Source: Deltaproteobacteria bacterium (GTDB lineage: Bacteria; Desulfobacterota; Desulfobacteria; Desulfobacterales; ETH-SRB1). From it: DNA of 17,703 nucleotides. The position numbers and the translations under genes were made by a program. Position 1 is the first letter of the stretch. Every line of letters begins with the position of its first letter. Location of the stretch: NCBI GenBank assembly GCA_030627405.1, contig DAOUSD010000008.1, positions 1-17,703 of the forward strand. The letters are read 5' to 3'. The notes beneath the pieces were generated by a model. The model did not search any database, was not told the origin of the DNA, and worked only from the letters and a program-made list of their open reading frames with translations. Positions 1 to 7,234 of the stretch are shown piece by piece.

Positions 1-265
1 AATTTCGAATTTATAAAAAACAAATTAAGCAAGAAATTTGCTATTTCACCAGCTTGTCTATGAAAATGACGTAACCCTGGGATTAGGGGGATGTTAATAG
101 TGGCTAAAAAATGACAAACTTTGCTAAAATTAAATTGTTTTCACACTAATCCACGAAGAACCATAAAGATTATCTGTAATTATCTGATCTCAAGTGACAA
201 ACGCTATCTTCAAACCGGTCAAACAGCCTGTAAGACTTATCGAAAAAGTCTGACCCCCCATCCTG
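1..265. other. Intergenic region downstream of the stress-protein gene
   Basis: AT-rich stretch with no convincing gene. A plus-strand frame open from 121 has no ribosome-binding site and no recognisable protein features, and it overlaps the end of the uspA-like gene. A weak 6-bp hairpin (AGACTT/AAGTCT, 233-251) has no T-run on the minus strand, so I do not call it a terminator. I see no other structure here. Confidence 0.6.
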
Positions 266-715
266 TTATATTTTATGAGGATTCAAAAGAAGCACAGGTG
301 CTGCAGATCCTTTAGCAACACGTTCAGCAACTGAGCCGAAAACAACTTTTTCCAACCCTTTCCTGCCATGAGTACCCATAATTACTAAATCAATTTCTTC
401 AGATTCGATATAATTTAGAATTTCTTCTGCGATGTCACCGGATAACACTACGGCTTTTGTATCGGCAAAAGCCTGAAAATGTTCTTCCTTGAATTCCTGA
501 AGCCGCTTTTTTGCACCTTCAATAACTTCATTTTCAAACCTGTCGATTGAAGGGTGCGGAACATAAATACTTGCGAAATGCTGAAGAACACGACCTATAA
601 ATAAAAGGCAAATTTCCGATCCGAATTTTTCCGCCATTGTCAGTACATAAGGTACCAGTTTCGGTGAAGATTCAGACAGATCTACTGGAAACAAAATTTT
701 TTTAAATTCCTTCAT
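266..715 (-). CDS. Universal stress protein (UspA family)
   Basis: Small cytoplasmic ATP-binding-type stress protein of 149 residues, the usual length for one Usp domain. The N-terminus KKILFPVDLSESS is the canonical first strand with its Asp. Near the C-terminus, VIMGTHGRKGLEKVVFGSV followed by AERV carries the Gly-x2-Gly-x9-Gly-Ser ATP-binding motif, and the protein ends with the typical hydrophobic strand APVLLL. A good ribosome-binding site (AAAAGGAGGG) lies just upstream of the ATG at 715. It is the last gene of a four-gene minus-strand operon, 14 nt after the small Cys-rich gene. Family members help cells survive growth arrest and various stresses. The specific role here cannot be read from sequence. 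Confidence 0.95.
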   Translation of the reverse strand: MKEFKKILFPVDLSESSPKLVPYVLTMAEKFGSEICLLFIGRVLQHFASIYVPHPSIDRFENEVIEGAKKRLQEFKEEHFQAFADTKAVVLSGDIAEEILNYIESEEIDLVIMGTHGRKGLEKVVFGSVAERVAKGSAAPVLLLNPHKI

Positions 716-729
716 GTTACCCTCCTTTT

Positions 730-978
730 TTATTTGTCTTCATTTTTTTGGGGTATTCGATTGCCATCCAGACAATACTCTCTCCATGCACAATCAAATT
801 GATCACAATCATTATGTCCCTTGCGAAAACAATCAACGTTATTTTCGGCACGCTGAATACTTCTAACAAGTTGGTTTATATCCAGATAATTATTATTTTT
901 CTTATCCTTATCGCTGATTGATGTCTTGGCTGTTTTTATGTGTTTTGTATGGATATCCGTGTCGTTTTTATTTGCCAT
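730..978 (-). CDS. Small Cys-rich protein, unknown function
   Basis: 82 residues and no family recognised. The N-terminal half is charged, Lys-rich and probably disordered. The C-terminal half has a compact Cys cluster (DCFRKGHNDCDQFDCAWREYC), spacing Cys-x7-Cys-x4-Cys-x5-Cys, with an Arg-Lys-Gly-His between the first two Cys. Four Cys at this spacing could bind zinc or iron-sulfur, or form disulfides; there is no signal peptide, so a cytoplasmic metal site is more likely. The start overlaps the end of the upstream UDPGP-like gene by 11 nt, which suggests translational coupling, and the uspA-like gene follows 14 nt downstream. Confidence 0.7.
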   Translation of the reverse strand: MANKNDTDIHTKHIKTAKTSISDKDKKNNNYLDINQLVRSIQRAENNVDCFRKGHNDCDQFDCAWREYCLDGNRIPQKNEDK

Positions 979-2431
979 AATTATTATTATTTTTTGACTT
1001 CATTGTCAATCGAAAGCTTAGGGCTCGGTAACAAGATGTTCTGGAACAGGAAAGCCTTGATCCTATAATGGATTCAGCATATTCTTTAAAGCCTTTCTGC
1101 CGATCCTGCATGTGCATATATTTAATGGCCAGTGGTATTGTTTCAGGAGATTTCCATGATTTTATCGGTTTTAATTTTTTTCTTTTGAAAAATTCGGTTT
1201 TTACAAGAAAGTTAATGTCACCCTGAACGGGCTGAAAATAGATAGCGCCATCCTTAATAGCTATTGGCATGTTTAGTCCGTGTTTTTTTAACAATAACCA
1301 TGAATCATATGGTTTTGGATAATGGTTAAAATTTTTGTTAAGGTATTTTATTTCATGATTTTCTATTCCCTTGAGTTGAAAACTTTCAATCATCACATTT
1401 TTCCCAGACAAGGTATCAAAAGCCGCCATTCCGCCCTTTTGAGGGTTTTCCGAATCATTGCCGACAATTTCCATTAGCATTCTATAGCCATGTTCGGCTT
1501 TTTTTAATGCTAATGCCAGTCCTTCATAATCTATTGAGGCCGTAAGATAGCCCAGGTCTTCAATATTATAGGAAATTTTGTCATTCATTTCTTTCAGATT
1601 TTCCCCAAATTCATTGCTTTTAAGAAAGGTTCTGTTGCCTTTATTATCAATCTTGAAGATCTGATTATCCATGGTTTGCTGCATAGCCATCTGGCCGTGG
1701 TTATGGAGGCGTTTTGGCGTATTTTTATTAAAAACATATTTGCCATTAACCAGGTTTATTCCGTGGTATGCTTTCTGGACCATAAATAATACATTTTCAT
1801 TGCTGAAACCAAAAAACCTGTTGTTAATAAATTCCCTGATAATCTTATTTGCAGTGGCTTCATTAAGTACAATAAGCATATGCTGCCTTGAAAGAACGTT
1901 TTGTGGATCATAACCATACTTTTTTGCAAGTTCATGGATATCATATGAGAACTGGAGCATATGTCTTGAACCAAGGGACAAGGGTAATAATTCCACCGGC
2001 CGGCATCCTGCTTTTTCCAGAACTTTCCCGGGCTTGACGATAGAACTTTTTTCTCCGGTCATAATTTCCGCAGTTTTTTCTAATGACAAGTCCTCGGCAA
2101 TATTAATCAGGTATTTAGTGCCCATTCCAAGCCGTGTTGCCTCGCCTGCCGCAGCATGTTCTGAAAATAATTTTCCGTTTAGAACGCATTTGCAAGCTTT
2201 TGAGATATCTGATTTTGTCAGGCATTTTTCATCCAACAGGCATATGTTTTTTGGTTCCTGCAAAAAATCCATGTTTTCATATTTATTAATGTTTGTTTCA
2301 TAATCTTCAATGTTGGAGACAACACCTGAAAGCTTATCTTTTGCAACCTGCAGACAATAATCAATATAATTTTCATAACCATAAGATAGAGGTGCTTTTT
2401 CTTTTTTATTTATTGATAGTTGTTGCATCAT
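968..2431 (-). CDS. UDPGP-type nucleotidyltransferase-like protein
   Basis: 487 residues. It looks like a divergent member of the UDP-sugar pyrophosphorylase (UDPGP/UAP1-like) GT-A fold family. Residues about 93-106 (AAAGEATRLGMGTK) align by eye with the nucleotide-binding GGxGTRLG...K loop, though the first Gly are replaced by Ala. Further on are a family-like strand-helix with FFGFSNENVLFMVQ (typical FGL..V.FF.Q) and RLHNHGQM (compare P.GHGD). Such enzymes make UDP-sugars from sugar-1-phosphate and UTP. The atypical loop means activity is uncertain, and the substrate cannot be named. AAGGA sits 6-7 nt before the ATG at 2431. It follows the STAS-like gene by 55 nt and overlaps the Cys-rich gene by 11 nt. 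Confidence 0.65.
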   Translation of the reverse strand: MMQQLSINKKEKAPLSYGYENYIDYCLQVAKDKLSGVVSNIEDYETNINKYENMDFLQEPKNICLLDEKCLTKSDISKACKCVLNGKLFSEHAAAGEATRLGMGTKYLINIAEDLSLEKTAEIMTGEKSSIVKPGKVLEKAGCRPVELLPLSLGSRHMLQFSYDIHELAKKYGYDPQNVLSRQHMLIVLNEATANKIIREFINNRFFGFSNENVLFMVQKAYHGINLVNGKYVFNKNTPKRLHNHGQMAMQQTMDNQIFKIDNKGNRTFLKSNEFGENLKEMNDKISYNIEDLGYLTASIDYEGLALALKKAEHGYRMLMEIVGNDSENPQKGGMAAFDTLSGKNVMIESFQLKGIENHEIKYLNKNFNHYPKPYDSWLLLKKHGLNMPIAIKDGAIYFQPVQGDINFLVKTEFFKRKKLKPIKSWKSPETIPLAIKYMHMQDRQKGFKEYAESIIGSRLSCSRTSCYRALSFRLTMKSKNNNNYGK

Positions 2432-2486
2432 TTTATTTCCTTGATTTCAAGTTTCAAGCCGTGAACGGCTACAGATAAAGTTTATA

Positions 2487-2792
2487 TCAGCAGGATATAA
2501 TATCCAATAAGTCATTGTTTTCCGGTATCAGTTGCGAAGCATATTTCCCTGTAAATAATAACGATGTAGATTCGTTACTTATAAAATTAAAATTTTTATG
2601 GAATACTGATTGACCCAAAGAGTGTACTGTCTTCAAACAGTCGGTATGGATAAAGATTTTTGAAGCGGCATTACAATTTTTTTTCAGGAGGTTGAGCAAT
2701 TCAGATGCTAAGCTTCCATCGAAATCGCCGAATAGTTTCATGTGTATATTTTCGCTGTTTCTGTGAACGAATATCTTACGATTTTTTGCCAT
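2487..2792 (-). CDS. STAS-like small protein
   Basis: 101 residues from the ATG at 2792. An upstream ATG at 2831 would add 13 residues, but the ribosome-binding site AAAGGAG sits 8-9 nt before 2792, which decides the start. The pattern HMKLFGDFDGSLASELLNLL, followed by a strand (KIFIHTDCL) and HSLGQSVF, resembles the STAS fold of anti-sigma-factor antagonists (the 'L.G.ld...a..L' and 'd.S.G...' segments). The usual phosphorylated Ser of Asp-Ser-Ser-Gly is not clearly conserved, so a switch role is uncertain. It is the first gene of the four-gene operon ending with the uspA-like gene. The assignment is by pattern only and could be wrong. Confidence 0.65.
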   Translation of the reverse strand: MAKNRKIFVHRNSENIHMKLFGDFDGSLASELLNLLKKNCNAASKIFIHTDCLKTVHSLGQSVFHKNFNFISNESTSLLFTGKYASQLIPENNDLLDIISC

Positions 2793-2839
2793 GATGAATT
2801 CTCCTTTCTTTATCCGAAATCCAAGATCCATATGGGGAA

Positions 2840-2907
2840 ATCAGCAATTCTAATTTTGAAGAATAACAATTATAAAATAAAAAAATGCCATAATTAGAAT
2901 TGCTGAT
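2840..2907. repeat. Perfect 16-bp inverted repeat around a promoter-like region
   Basis: Arms at 2840-2855 (ATCAGCAATTCTAATT) and 2892-2907 are exact reverse complements, 16 of 16, separated by a 36-nt AT-rich spacer. Each arm also contains AATTnnAATT. The arms begin 52 nt apart, about five helical turns. The spacer has no T-run typical of terminators. It lies 48 nt upstream of the STAS-like gene and frames its likely promoter, so paired operator sites are one reading; a remnant of a small mobile element is another. Confidence 0.8.
2869..2897 (-). promoter_or_regulatory. Possible sigma70 promoter of the stress operon
   Basis: On the minus strand a perfect TATAAT (2869-2874) lies about 77 nt upstream of the STAS-like start codon. 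At 17 bp spacing the -35 position (2892-2897) reads CTAATT, a poor match, and it falls inside the right arm of the inverted repeat. An activator, or occlusion of the -35 by a repressor, could explain this. Sequence context only. Confidence 0.35.
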
Positions 2908-2984
2908 GTGTGGATAATTACGTTATTTTTTAAAATAATCTCTTAAATTGTTTGAATTGTAAATAGAGGGAGGGGTTCATTTTT

Positions 2985-3071
2985 ATGGGAGAAATCCACA
3001 GGAGAACAGGAATTTATCCTGGAACAGGTGGGGAAAAATACAGGACTATAGCCGTGCGGGTGGGAAGATAG
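2985..3071 (+). pseudogene. coaD: Truncated 5' end of a coaD-like gene
   Basis: A 28-codon plus-strand frame with a strong ribosome-binding site (GAGGGAGGGG, about 10 nt before the ATG) begins MGEIHRRTGIYPGT. Phosphopantetheine adenylyltransferases (CoaD) typically begin with a short lead followed by xIYPGTFDPxTxGH, so the first 14 codons look like the start of coaD cut exactly after PGT. The next 17 nt are unassigned, then from 3044 the frame runs into the broken glgB copy and stops at 3069-3071. The rest of coaD is not in the window. CoaD is normally essential, so an intact copy should exist elsewhere. The match rests on few residues. Confidence 0.4.
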
Positions 3072-3292
3072 AGGCTGAGCAAATGCCTTTCCTTGCCTCG
3101 AGATATATCAGGCAATGTCAGATGATATTGAGAGGAAAATCGATCCATTCCGGATGTCCGAATTCATTACCCATAAAGTTGAGATAGCCGCTGCCGGCAG
3201 TTGTCAGGGTGATTAACCTGATAAGCTTGTGCAGAGCTATGCCTCTGTCAACCATGATATTTTCATCAGATACGCGCATGTGACTAATCATG
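3044..3292 (-). pseudogene. glgB: Internally deleted glgB 3' fragment
   Basis: A broken copy of the branching-enzyme gene that is intact at 16040-17703. Two blocks match: 3044-3131 with 16061-16148 (88 nt, 3 mismatches) and 3134-3292 with 16488-16646 (about 10 mismatches). Between the blocks, 339 nt of the intact gene are replaced by 2 nt, which also shifts the frame. The fragment lacks everything upstream of the second block and the last seven codons of glgB. The second block still encodes SDENIMVDRGIAL and GYLNFMGNEFGHPEWIDF. Several differences are synonymous, suggesting it diverged while still functional, for example as an allele from another lineage. The open frame at 3118-3354 over this block is not a real gene. 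Confidence 0.9.
3044..3292. repeat. Left copy of glgB direct repeat flanking the defence operon
   Basis: Direct repeat of 16061-16148 plus 16488-16646, same orientation, at a distance of about 13.0-13.4 kb. Recombination between the copies would remove the whole nine-gene defence operon. See the pseudogene entry for mismatches and the internal deletion. Confidence 0.9.
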
Positions 3293-3311
3293 CGAAAAAT
3301 TTTTATCCCTT

Positions 3312-4037
3312 TTAAACCATACTCAGTTCGAGTTTGTGCTTTATTTTTTCCCACCCAGGGATTACGGAATCAAGTAGCTTGTAGAACTCAGGGCTATGGT
3401 CATGATATCTTAAATGACAAAGCTCATGGGTAACGACATAATCAATACATTCTTTCGGTGCTTTAATCAGATCCGTATTAAGGGTAACCGTGCCTTTATT
3501 CGATAAGCTTCCCCATCTCTTTTTCATGCGCTTGATCGAGATTGAAGGTTGGATGAGATCAAAAGCATTAAACTTCGGACAACAGCGAGTCAGGCTTTCG
3601 TTGAATTGAATGTTTGCTTTCTGTAAGTACCAGTTATTCATAAGCTTTTTTACAATCTCTGGATTATGCTCTTCCCTACAAGCAACCTGAAAGAAACCTT
3701 TAATCAACTTAACGCTATTCTCTTGGCCATGGGAAATTTTCAACCGATATTGCCTTCCAAGGTATAAATGCGTTTCACCATTTATGTATCGTCGATCCGG
3801 AGTTTTAGGATTAAACTGCCGGAAATAATTTAGCTGTCTGAATATCCACCGCGCTCTTTTGTGTAATTTCTTTTCAATTAATGAAACATCAGAATCCAGC
3901 GGAGCTTTGACAACTATAGTACTATCCGGATGAACAGCAATCTCCAAAGATCTTCTGTCTGTAAAAAAGAGGCTGTAGTCGATGGTCTTTTGGCCGTAAA
4001 AAAAAGACCGTTTATCAATACTCGTTGCCTCAATCAT
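3312..4037 (-). CDS. YgjP-like (DUF45/SprT-type) zinc metallopeptidase
   Basis: 241 residues, the family's usual size. The zinc site is plain: HELCH at 204-208 with the third ligand at His214 in HDHSPEFYKLL. Before it, RWGSLS (174-179) and VTLNTDLIKAP are family hallmarks, although the common RWGSC Cys is Leu here. There is no signal peptide, so it is cytoplasmic. Members of this family often sit beside type I restriction genes; their substrate is unknown. The ATG overlaps the HsdR stop by 4 nt (ATGA), with AGGAG upstream, so it is translationally coupled to hsdR and is the last gene of the defence operon. No clear terminator follows it. Confidence 0.9.
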   Translation of the reverse strand: MIEATSIDKRSFFYGQKTIDYSLFFTDRRSLEIAVHPDSTIVVKAPLDSDVSLIEKKLHKRARWIFRQLNYFRQFNPKTPDRRYINGETHLYLGRQYRLKISHGQENSVKLIKGFFQVACREEHNPEIVKKLMNNWYLQKANIQFNESLTRCCPKFNAFDLIQPSISIKRMKKRWGSLSNKGTVTLNTDLIKAPKECIDYVVTHELCHLRYHDHSPEFYKLLDSVIPGWEKIKHKLELSMV

Positions 4038-7000
4038 TTGTAGCTCCTGTGCTTTGCTACTTGCAGCACCTTTTCTATTATCTCATCCATTTGATCCAAT
4101 GACAGTTCAATGCTTTTTCCGGCTTTCAACTCATCATATAAATAATCATCTATCTCATTAACGGTTTGCTTCAGTGCATCTTCATCATCCCAAAACTGTA
4201 CCTTTTGATGAGACTCCAGAATACTGTGGATAGCAATTGCTGTATCAGCAGCAATGCTTTCAAGATCAGTTTCATCCAAGTCATACTTTTCGAAAAATGG
4301 TTTTAATACACCATAGTATGCCATAGCATCTTCATTTTTAGTAAGCTTTTCAGGAACATCGTCATGAACTTTTCCAACAACCTTATCTCGGATATCTACA
4401 ACCTTTCCAAGATAGTCTAAGTCTGATATTCGCTTTGCCCTGAAATCTTCGATTGCCTGCTGGATGAGCATTGAAAATTTTTTATAAAACGCAGGATCTT
4501 CACCCATTTTTTCTGTAATTACTTTTTTGGTGGCGTGCGCAATAGTATCAGCTTTTGAAGCAGTGGGTTTTTTTGTCTGGTAAACCCCTTGCTCCTCCTT
4601 AACCTGATTAAACATTTTATCATCGAAAATATTAACAGGCTCGTTAAGCTGTATTACTTCATTCGCCTGAATGTGCGTATCTAAAAGCTTTTTGATCCTC
4701 GGTTCGTAATCCCTATAATCAATGGCTTCAGCATAGCGAAGTTTTACGGAAGTCTTCAGTAACTGGAATTTGCGCAAATCAGCTTTATATCTGAATAACG
4801 TTTTATCATCAGTTTCAAACAAAAAACGGTCTGATGAAAAAGCAATTGCAAGAGTTTTGCTGTATTCTGACAGACGCTCGTAAAATTCTTCTCGAAGTTC
4901 ATCATCCGCAAGAAGGACCTCGTAAGCCTCTTCATCATAAGAATATTTGACTGATTTAAAAATATCCCACAGGTCTGAATAGCGTTGAGGCAGTTTATCT
5001 ATTTCACTTTTTATCGAAGCAATGGTTCCGACAAGATCTGATTCATCAAATCCCTCAAACGCACTGTACATGGTCAAGGCCTTATCCAGCTCTCCAAGGA
5101 CACTCACATAATCAACAATAAAACCAAATTCCTTTCCTTCATAAAGCCGGTTAACCCGCGCAATAGCCTGCAGCAAAGTATGCTCCCTTAAAATCCTGCA
5201 CAAGTACAGCACTGTATTTCTGGGGGCATCAAATCCGGTTAGAAGTTTGTCTACCACGATCAATATTTCCGGTTCGTTGCCATGTTTAAACTGATTGATA
5301 AGTTGCTTGGTGTATTCTTCCTCATTGCCATAGCGTTTCATCATTTTTTGCCAGAATTTCACAACGTCATCAGTCGTTTCATCATCGGTTTCGTCGTAGC
5401 CTTCCCGCATATCCGGTGGAGAAATAACAACTTCTGAAGATACAATGCCTATCTCATTTAAATTTGAGTTGTATCTCAGGGCTGCAACTTTGTTCGGAGC
5501 TACAAGTTGAGCTTTGAAGCCGGTTCCCTGCCAGTTGGAACGATAATGTTCACTGATATCAAATGCCCTCATATAGATAACCTGATCGGCTTTATTCAGC
5601 ATTTCTGCCCGAGCATATTTGTGTTTCAGGTCAGCTTTCTGCTCTTTTGTAAGCCCTTGGGTAAGGCGTTCAAACCACAAATCAACTGCTTTCTTGTTCT
5701 GGGTCATTTCAACATGACGCCCTTCATAAAGAAGAGGAACTACCGCGCCGTCTTCAACAGCCTGTGTAATAGAATAATGGGGTTCAACCAATTCACCAAA
5801 TTTAGCAAAGCTATTTTTTTCCTTTTTTAACAAAGGGGTTCCTGTAAATCCCAAATAACACGCATTAGGGAACATTTGTCTCATCCGGGCTGAGAATGAT
5901 CCAAACTGAGTACGATGGCTCTCATCCACCAAAATAAAAATGTCAGGAGATTCGCACCTGTATTTCTTTACAGCAAAAGCCTTGTCAAATTTATGAATCA
6001 ATGTGGTAATGATTCCGGATTGTTTTTCAGCGACCAATTCCAGAAGATTTCTTCCAGAAGTAGCCCGATTGGCCTCAAGGCCACATGCAGCAAAGGTGTT
6101 GCCAAGCTGCTTATCCAGATCATCTCTGTCCGTTACCAGAACGATGCGAGGATTCATAATCTCAGTATCCAGAGCCAGGTTCCTTGCCAGCATGACCATT
6201 GTCAGGGATTTGCCGGAACCTTGTGTGTGCCATATAATGCCTCCTTTGCGCGCCCCATTGCTATCAAAGTGTTTCACACGATTAAGAGTTGATTTGATAA
6301 CAAAATACTGCTGATAACGGGCGATTTTTTTGATTCCACCGTCAAACACAGTAAATTTCCATGCCAATTCCAACAACCTGTCCGGGCGACACAAAGAATA
6401 AATAGATTTATCCTGCTCAGTAACAAGGCGATCCGTTTTTAAGGAAACGGGATTTGTATTCAGAGTATCAGCTATCCTTGCAAGAGTATGGTTTCCCAAA
6501 GGTTTATTAACAAATTCCTGCAACTTCCCAAATTTCCGATCTTCTGCCTCCATCTGAGGCTCTTTCCAGATACCCCAAAATTTTGCAGCGCTTCCAGTAG
6601 TCGCATACATGGCGCTGTTCTTATTAACGGCAAGTACTAGTTGCGTATAAATAAACAATTTTGGGATATAATCATCATTTTGATTTCTTATGGATTGCGA
6701 AACAGCCTGTTCAACTTCAATCTGAGGAGCTTTACATTCGATAACACAAAAGGGAATGCCATTGACAAATAATACAATATCCGGACGGGCTGTTTCCGTG
6801 CTTCTTGATCGTTCAACACTGTACTCAATGGTTACATGAAAACGGTTTCGCTGCGGATTGCGCCAGTCAATATAATTAAGGTTAAAGCTCTTGGAATTAC
6901 CCTCAATGGTTTGCTCTAATGCAGTTCCCAGCGTCAAAAGGTCATACACCGCCTCATTTGTTTTCAGCAGTCCATCATACTTGATATTTTTAAGCTTCTG

Positions 7001-7234
7001 GATAGCTGACTGCACATTTTCTTCACTGAAAAGATACTCATTAGCCTTGTATCTGATACGGTTGATCTTTTTTAGTTGTGAACGCAGAATGTTTTCCAGA
7101 AGAACATTTGATGTTCTTTCCTGACGCTCATGCAGCGTTTCAGCAGGTGTGATGTATTCAAATCCAAGGTTTATCAGCAGATGTAACGCCGGTATCTGTG
7201 AAAGGTGTTTTTCGTTGGTTTTAAAGTTGGTCAT
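4034..7234 (-). CDS. hsdR: Type I restriction enzyme HsdR subunit
   Basis: Restriction and DNA-translocation subunit, 1066 residues from the ATG at 7234. GAGGAG 8 nt upstream fixes this start; a longer frame opening at 7270 lacks a site. All key motifs are present: the PD-(D/E)xK nuclease with Asp152 in RPDIVLF and Glu166-x-Lys168 in VIECK; Walker A HTQGSGKS (Lys342); the DExH box LVDESH (437-440); motif III GFTGTP (463-467); and motif VI QAIARVNR (689-696). The helical C-terminus that docks to the methylase follows. It looks fully functional. Its start lies inside the last codons of the E2-E1-JAB gene (14-nt overlap), so the two are translated from one message. Confidence 0.97.
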   Translation of the reverse strand: MTNFKTNEKHLSQIPALHLLINLGFEYITPAETLHERQERTSNVLLENILRSQLKKINRIRYKANEYLFSEENVQSAIQKLKNIKYDGLLKTNEAVYDLLTLGTALEQTIEGNSKSFNLNYIDWRNPQRNRFHVTIEYSVERSRSTETARPDIVLFVNGIPFCVIECKAPQIEVEQAVSQSIRNQNDDYIPKLFIYTQLVLAVNKNSAMYATTGSAAKFWGIWKEPQMEAEDRKFGKLQEFVNKPLGNHTLARIADTLNTNPVSLKTDRLVTEQDKSIYSLCRPDRLLELAWKFTVFDGGIKKIARYQQYFVIKSTLNRVKHFDSNGARKGGIIWHTQGSGKSLTMVMLARNLALDTEIMNPRIVLVTDRDDLDKQLGNTFAACGLEANRATSGRNLLELVAEKQSGIITTLIHKFDKAFAVKKYRCESPDIFILVDESHRTQFGSFSARMRQMFPNACYLGFTGTPLLKKEKNSFAKFGELVEPHYSITQAVEDGAVVPLLYEGRHVEMTQNKKAVDLWFERLTQGLTKEQKADLKHKYARAEMLNKADQVIYMRAFDISEHYRSNWQGTGFKAQLVAPNKVAALRYNSNLNEIGIVSSEVVISPPDMREGYDETDDETTDDVVKFWQKMMKRYGNEEEYTKQLINQFKHGNEPEILIVVDKLLTGFDAPRNTVLYLCRILREHTLLQAIARVNRLYEGKEFGFIVDYVSVLGELDKALTMYSAFEGFDESDLVGTIASIKSEIDKLPQRYSDLWDIFKSVKYSYDEEAYEVLLADDELREEFYERLSEYSKTLAIAFSSDRFLFETDDKTLFRYKADLRKFQLLKTSVKLRYAEAIDYRDYEPRIKKLLDTHIQANEVIQLNEPVNIFDDKMFNQVKEEQGVYQTKKPTASKADTIAHATKKVITEKMGEDPAFYKKFSMLIQQAIEDFRAKRISDLDYLGKVVDIRDKVVGKVHDDVPEKLTKNEDAMAYYGVLKPFFEKYDLDETDLESIAADTAIAIHSILESHQKVQFWDDEDALKQTVNEIDDYLYDELKAGKSIELSLDQMDEIIEKVLQVAKHRSYK

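Noticed and set aside
233..251. Terminator after the uspA-like gene
   Set aside because: The stem is only 6 bp with no T-run following on the minus strand.
121..315. Plus-strand open frame of 64 codons
   Set aside because: No ribosome-binding site and no protein-like pattern; it overlaps the end of the uspA-like gene on the other strand.
2457..2470. Hairpin between the STAS-like and UDPGP-like genes
   Set aside because: A 5-bp stem with a 4-nt loop and no T-run; too weak to call a terminator or attenuator.
3118..3354. A 78-codon minus-strand gene
   Set aside because: It is the readable part of the broken glgB copy, and its start lies inside the end of the metallopeptidase gene. It is treated as a pseudogene.
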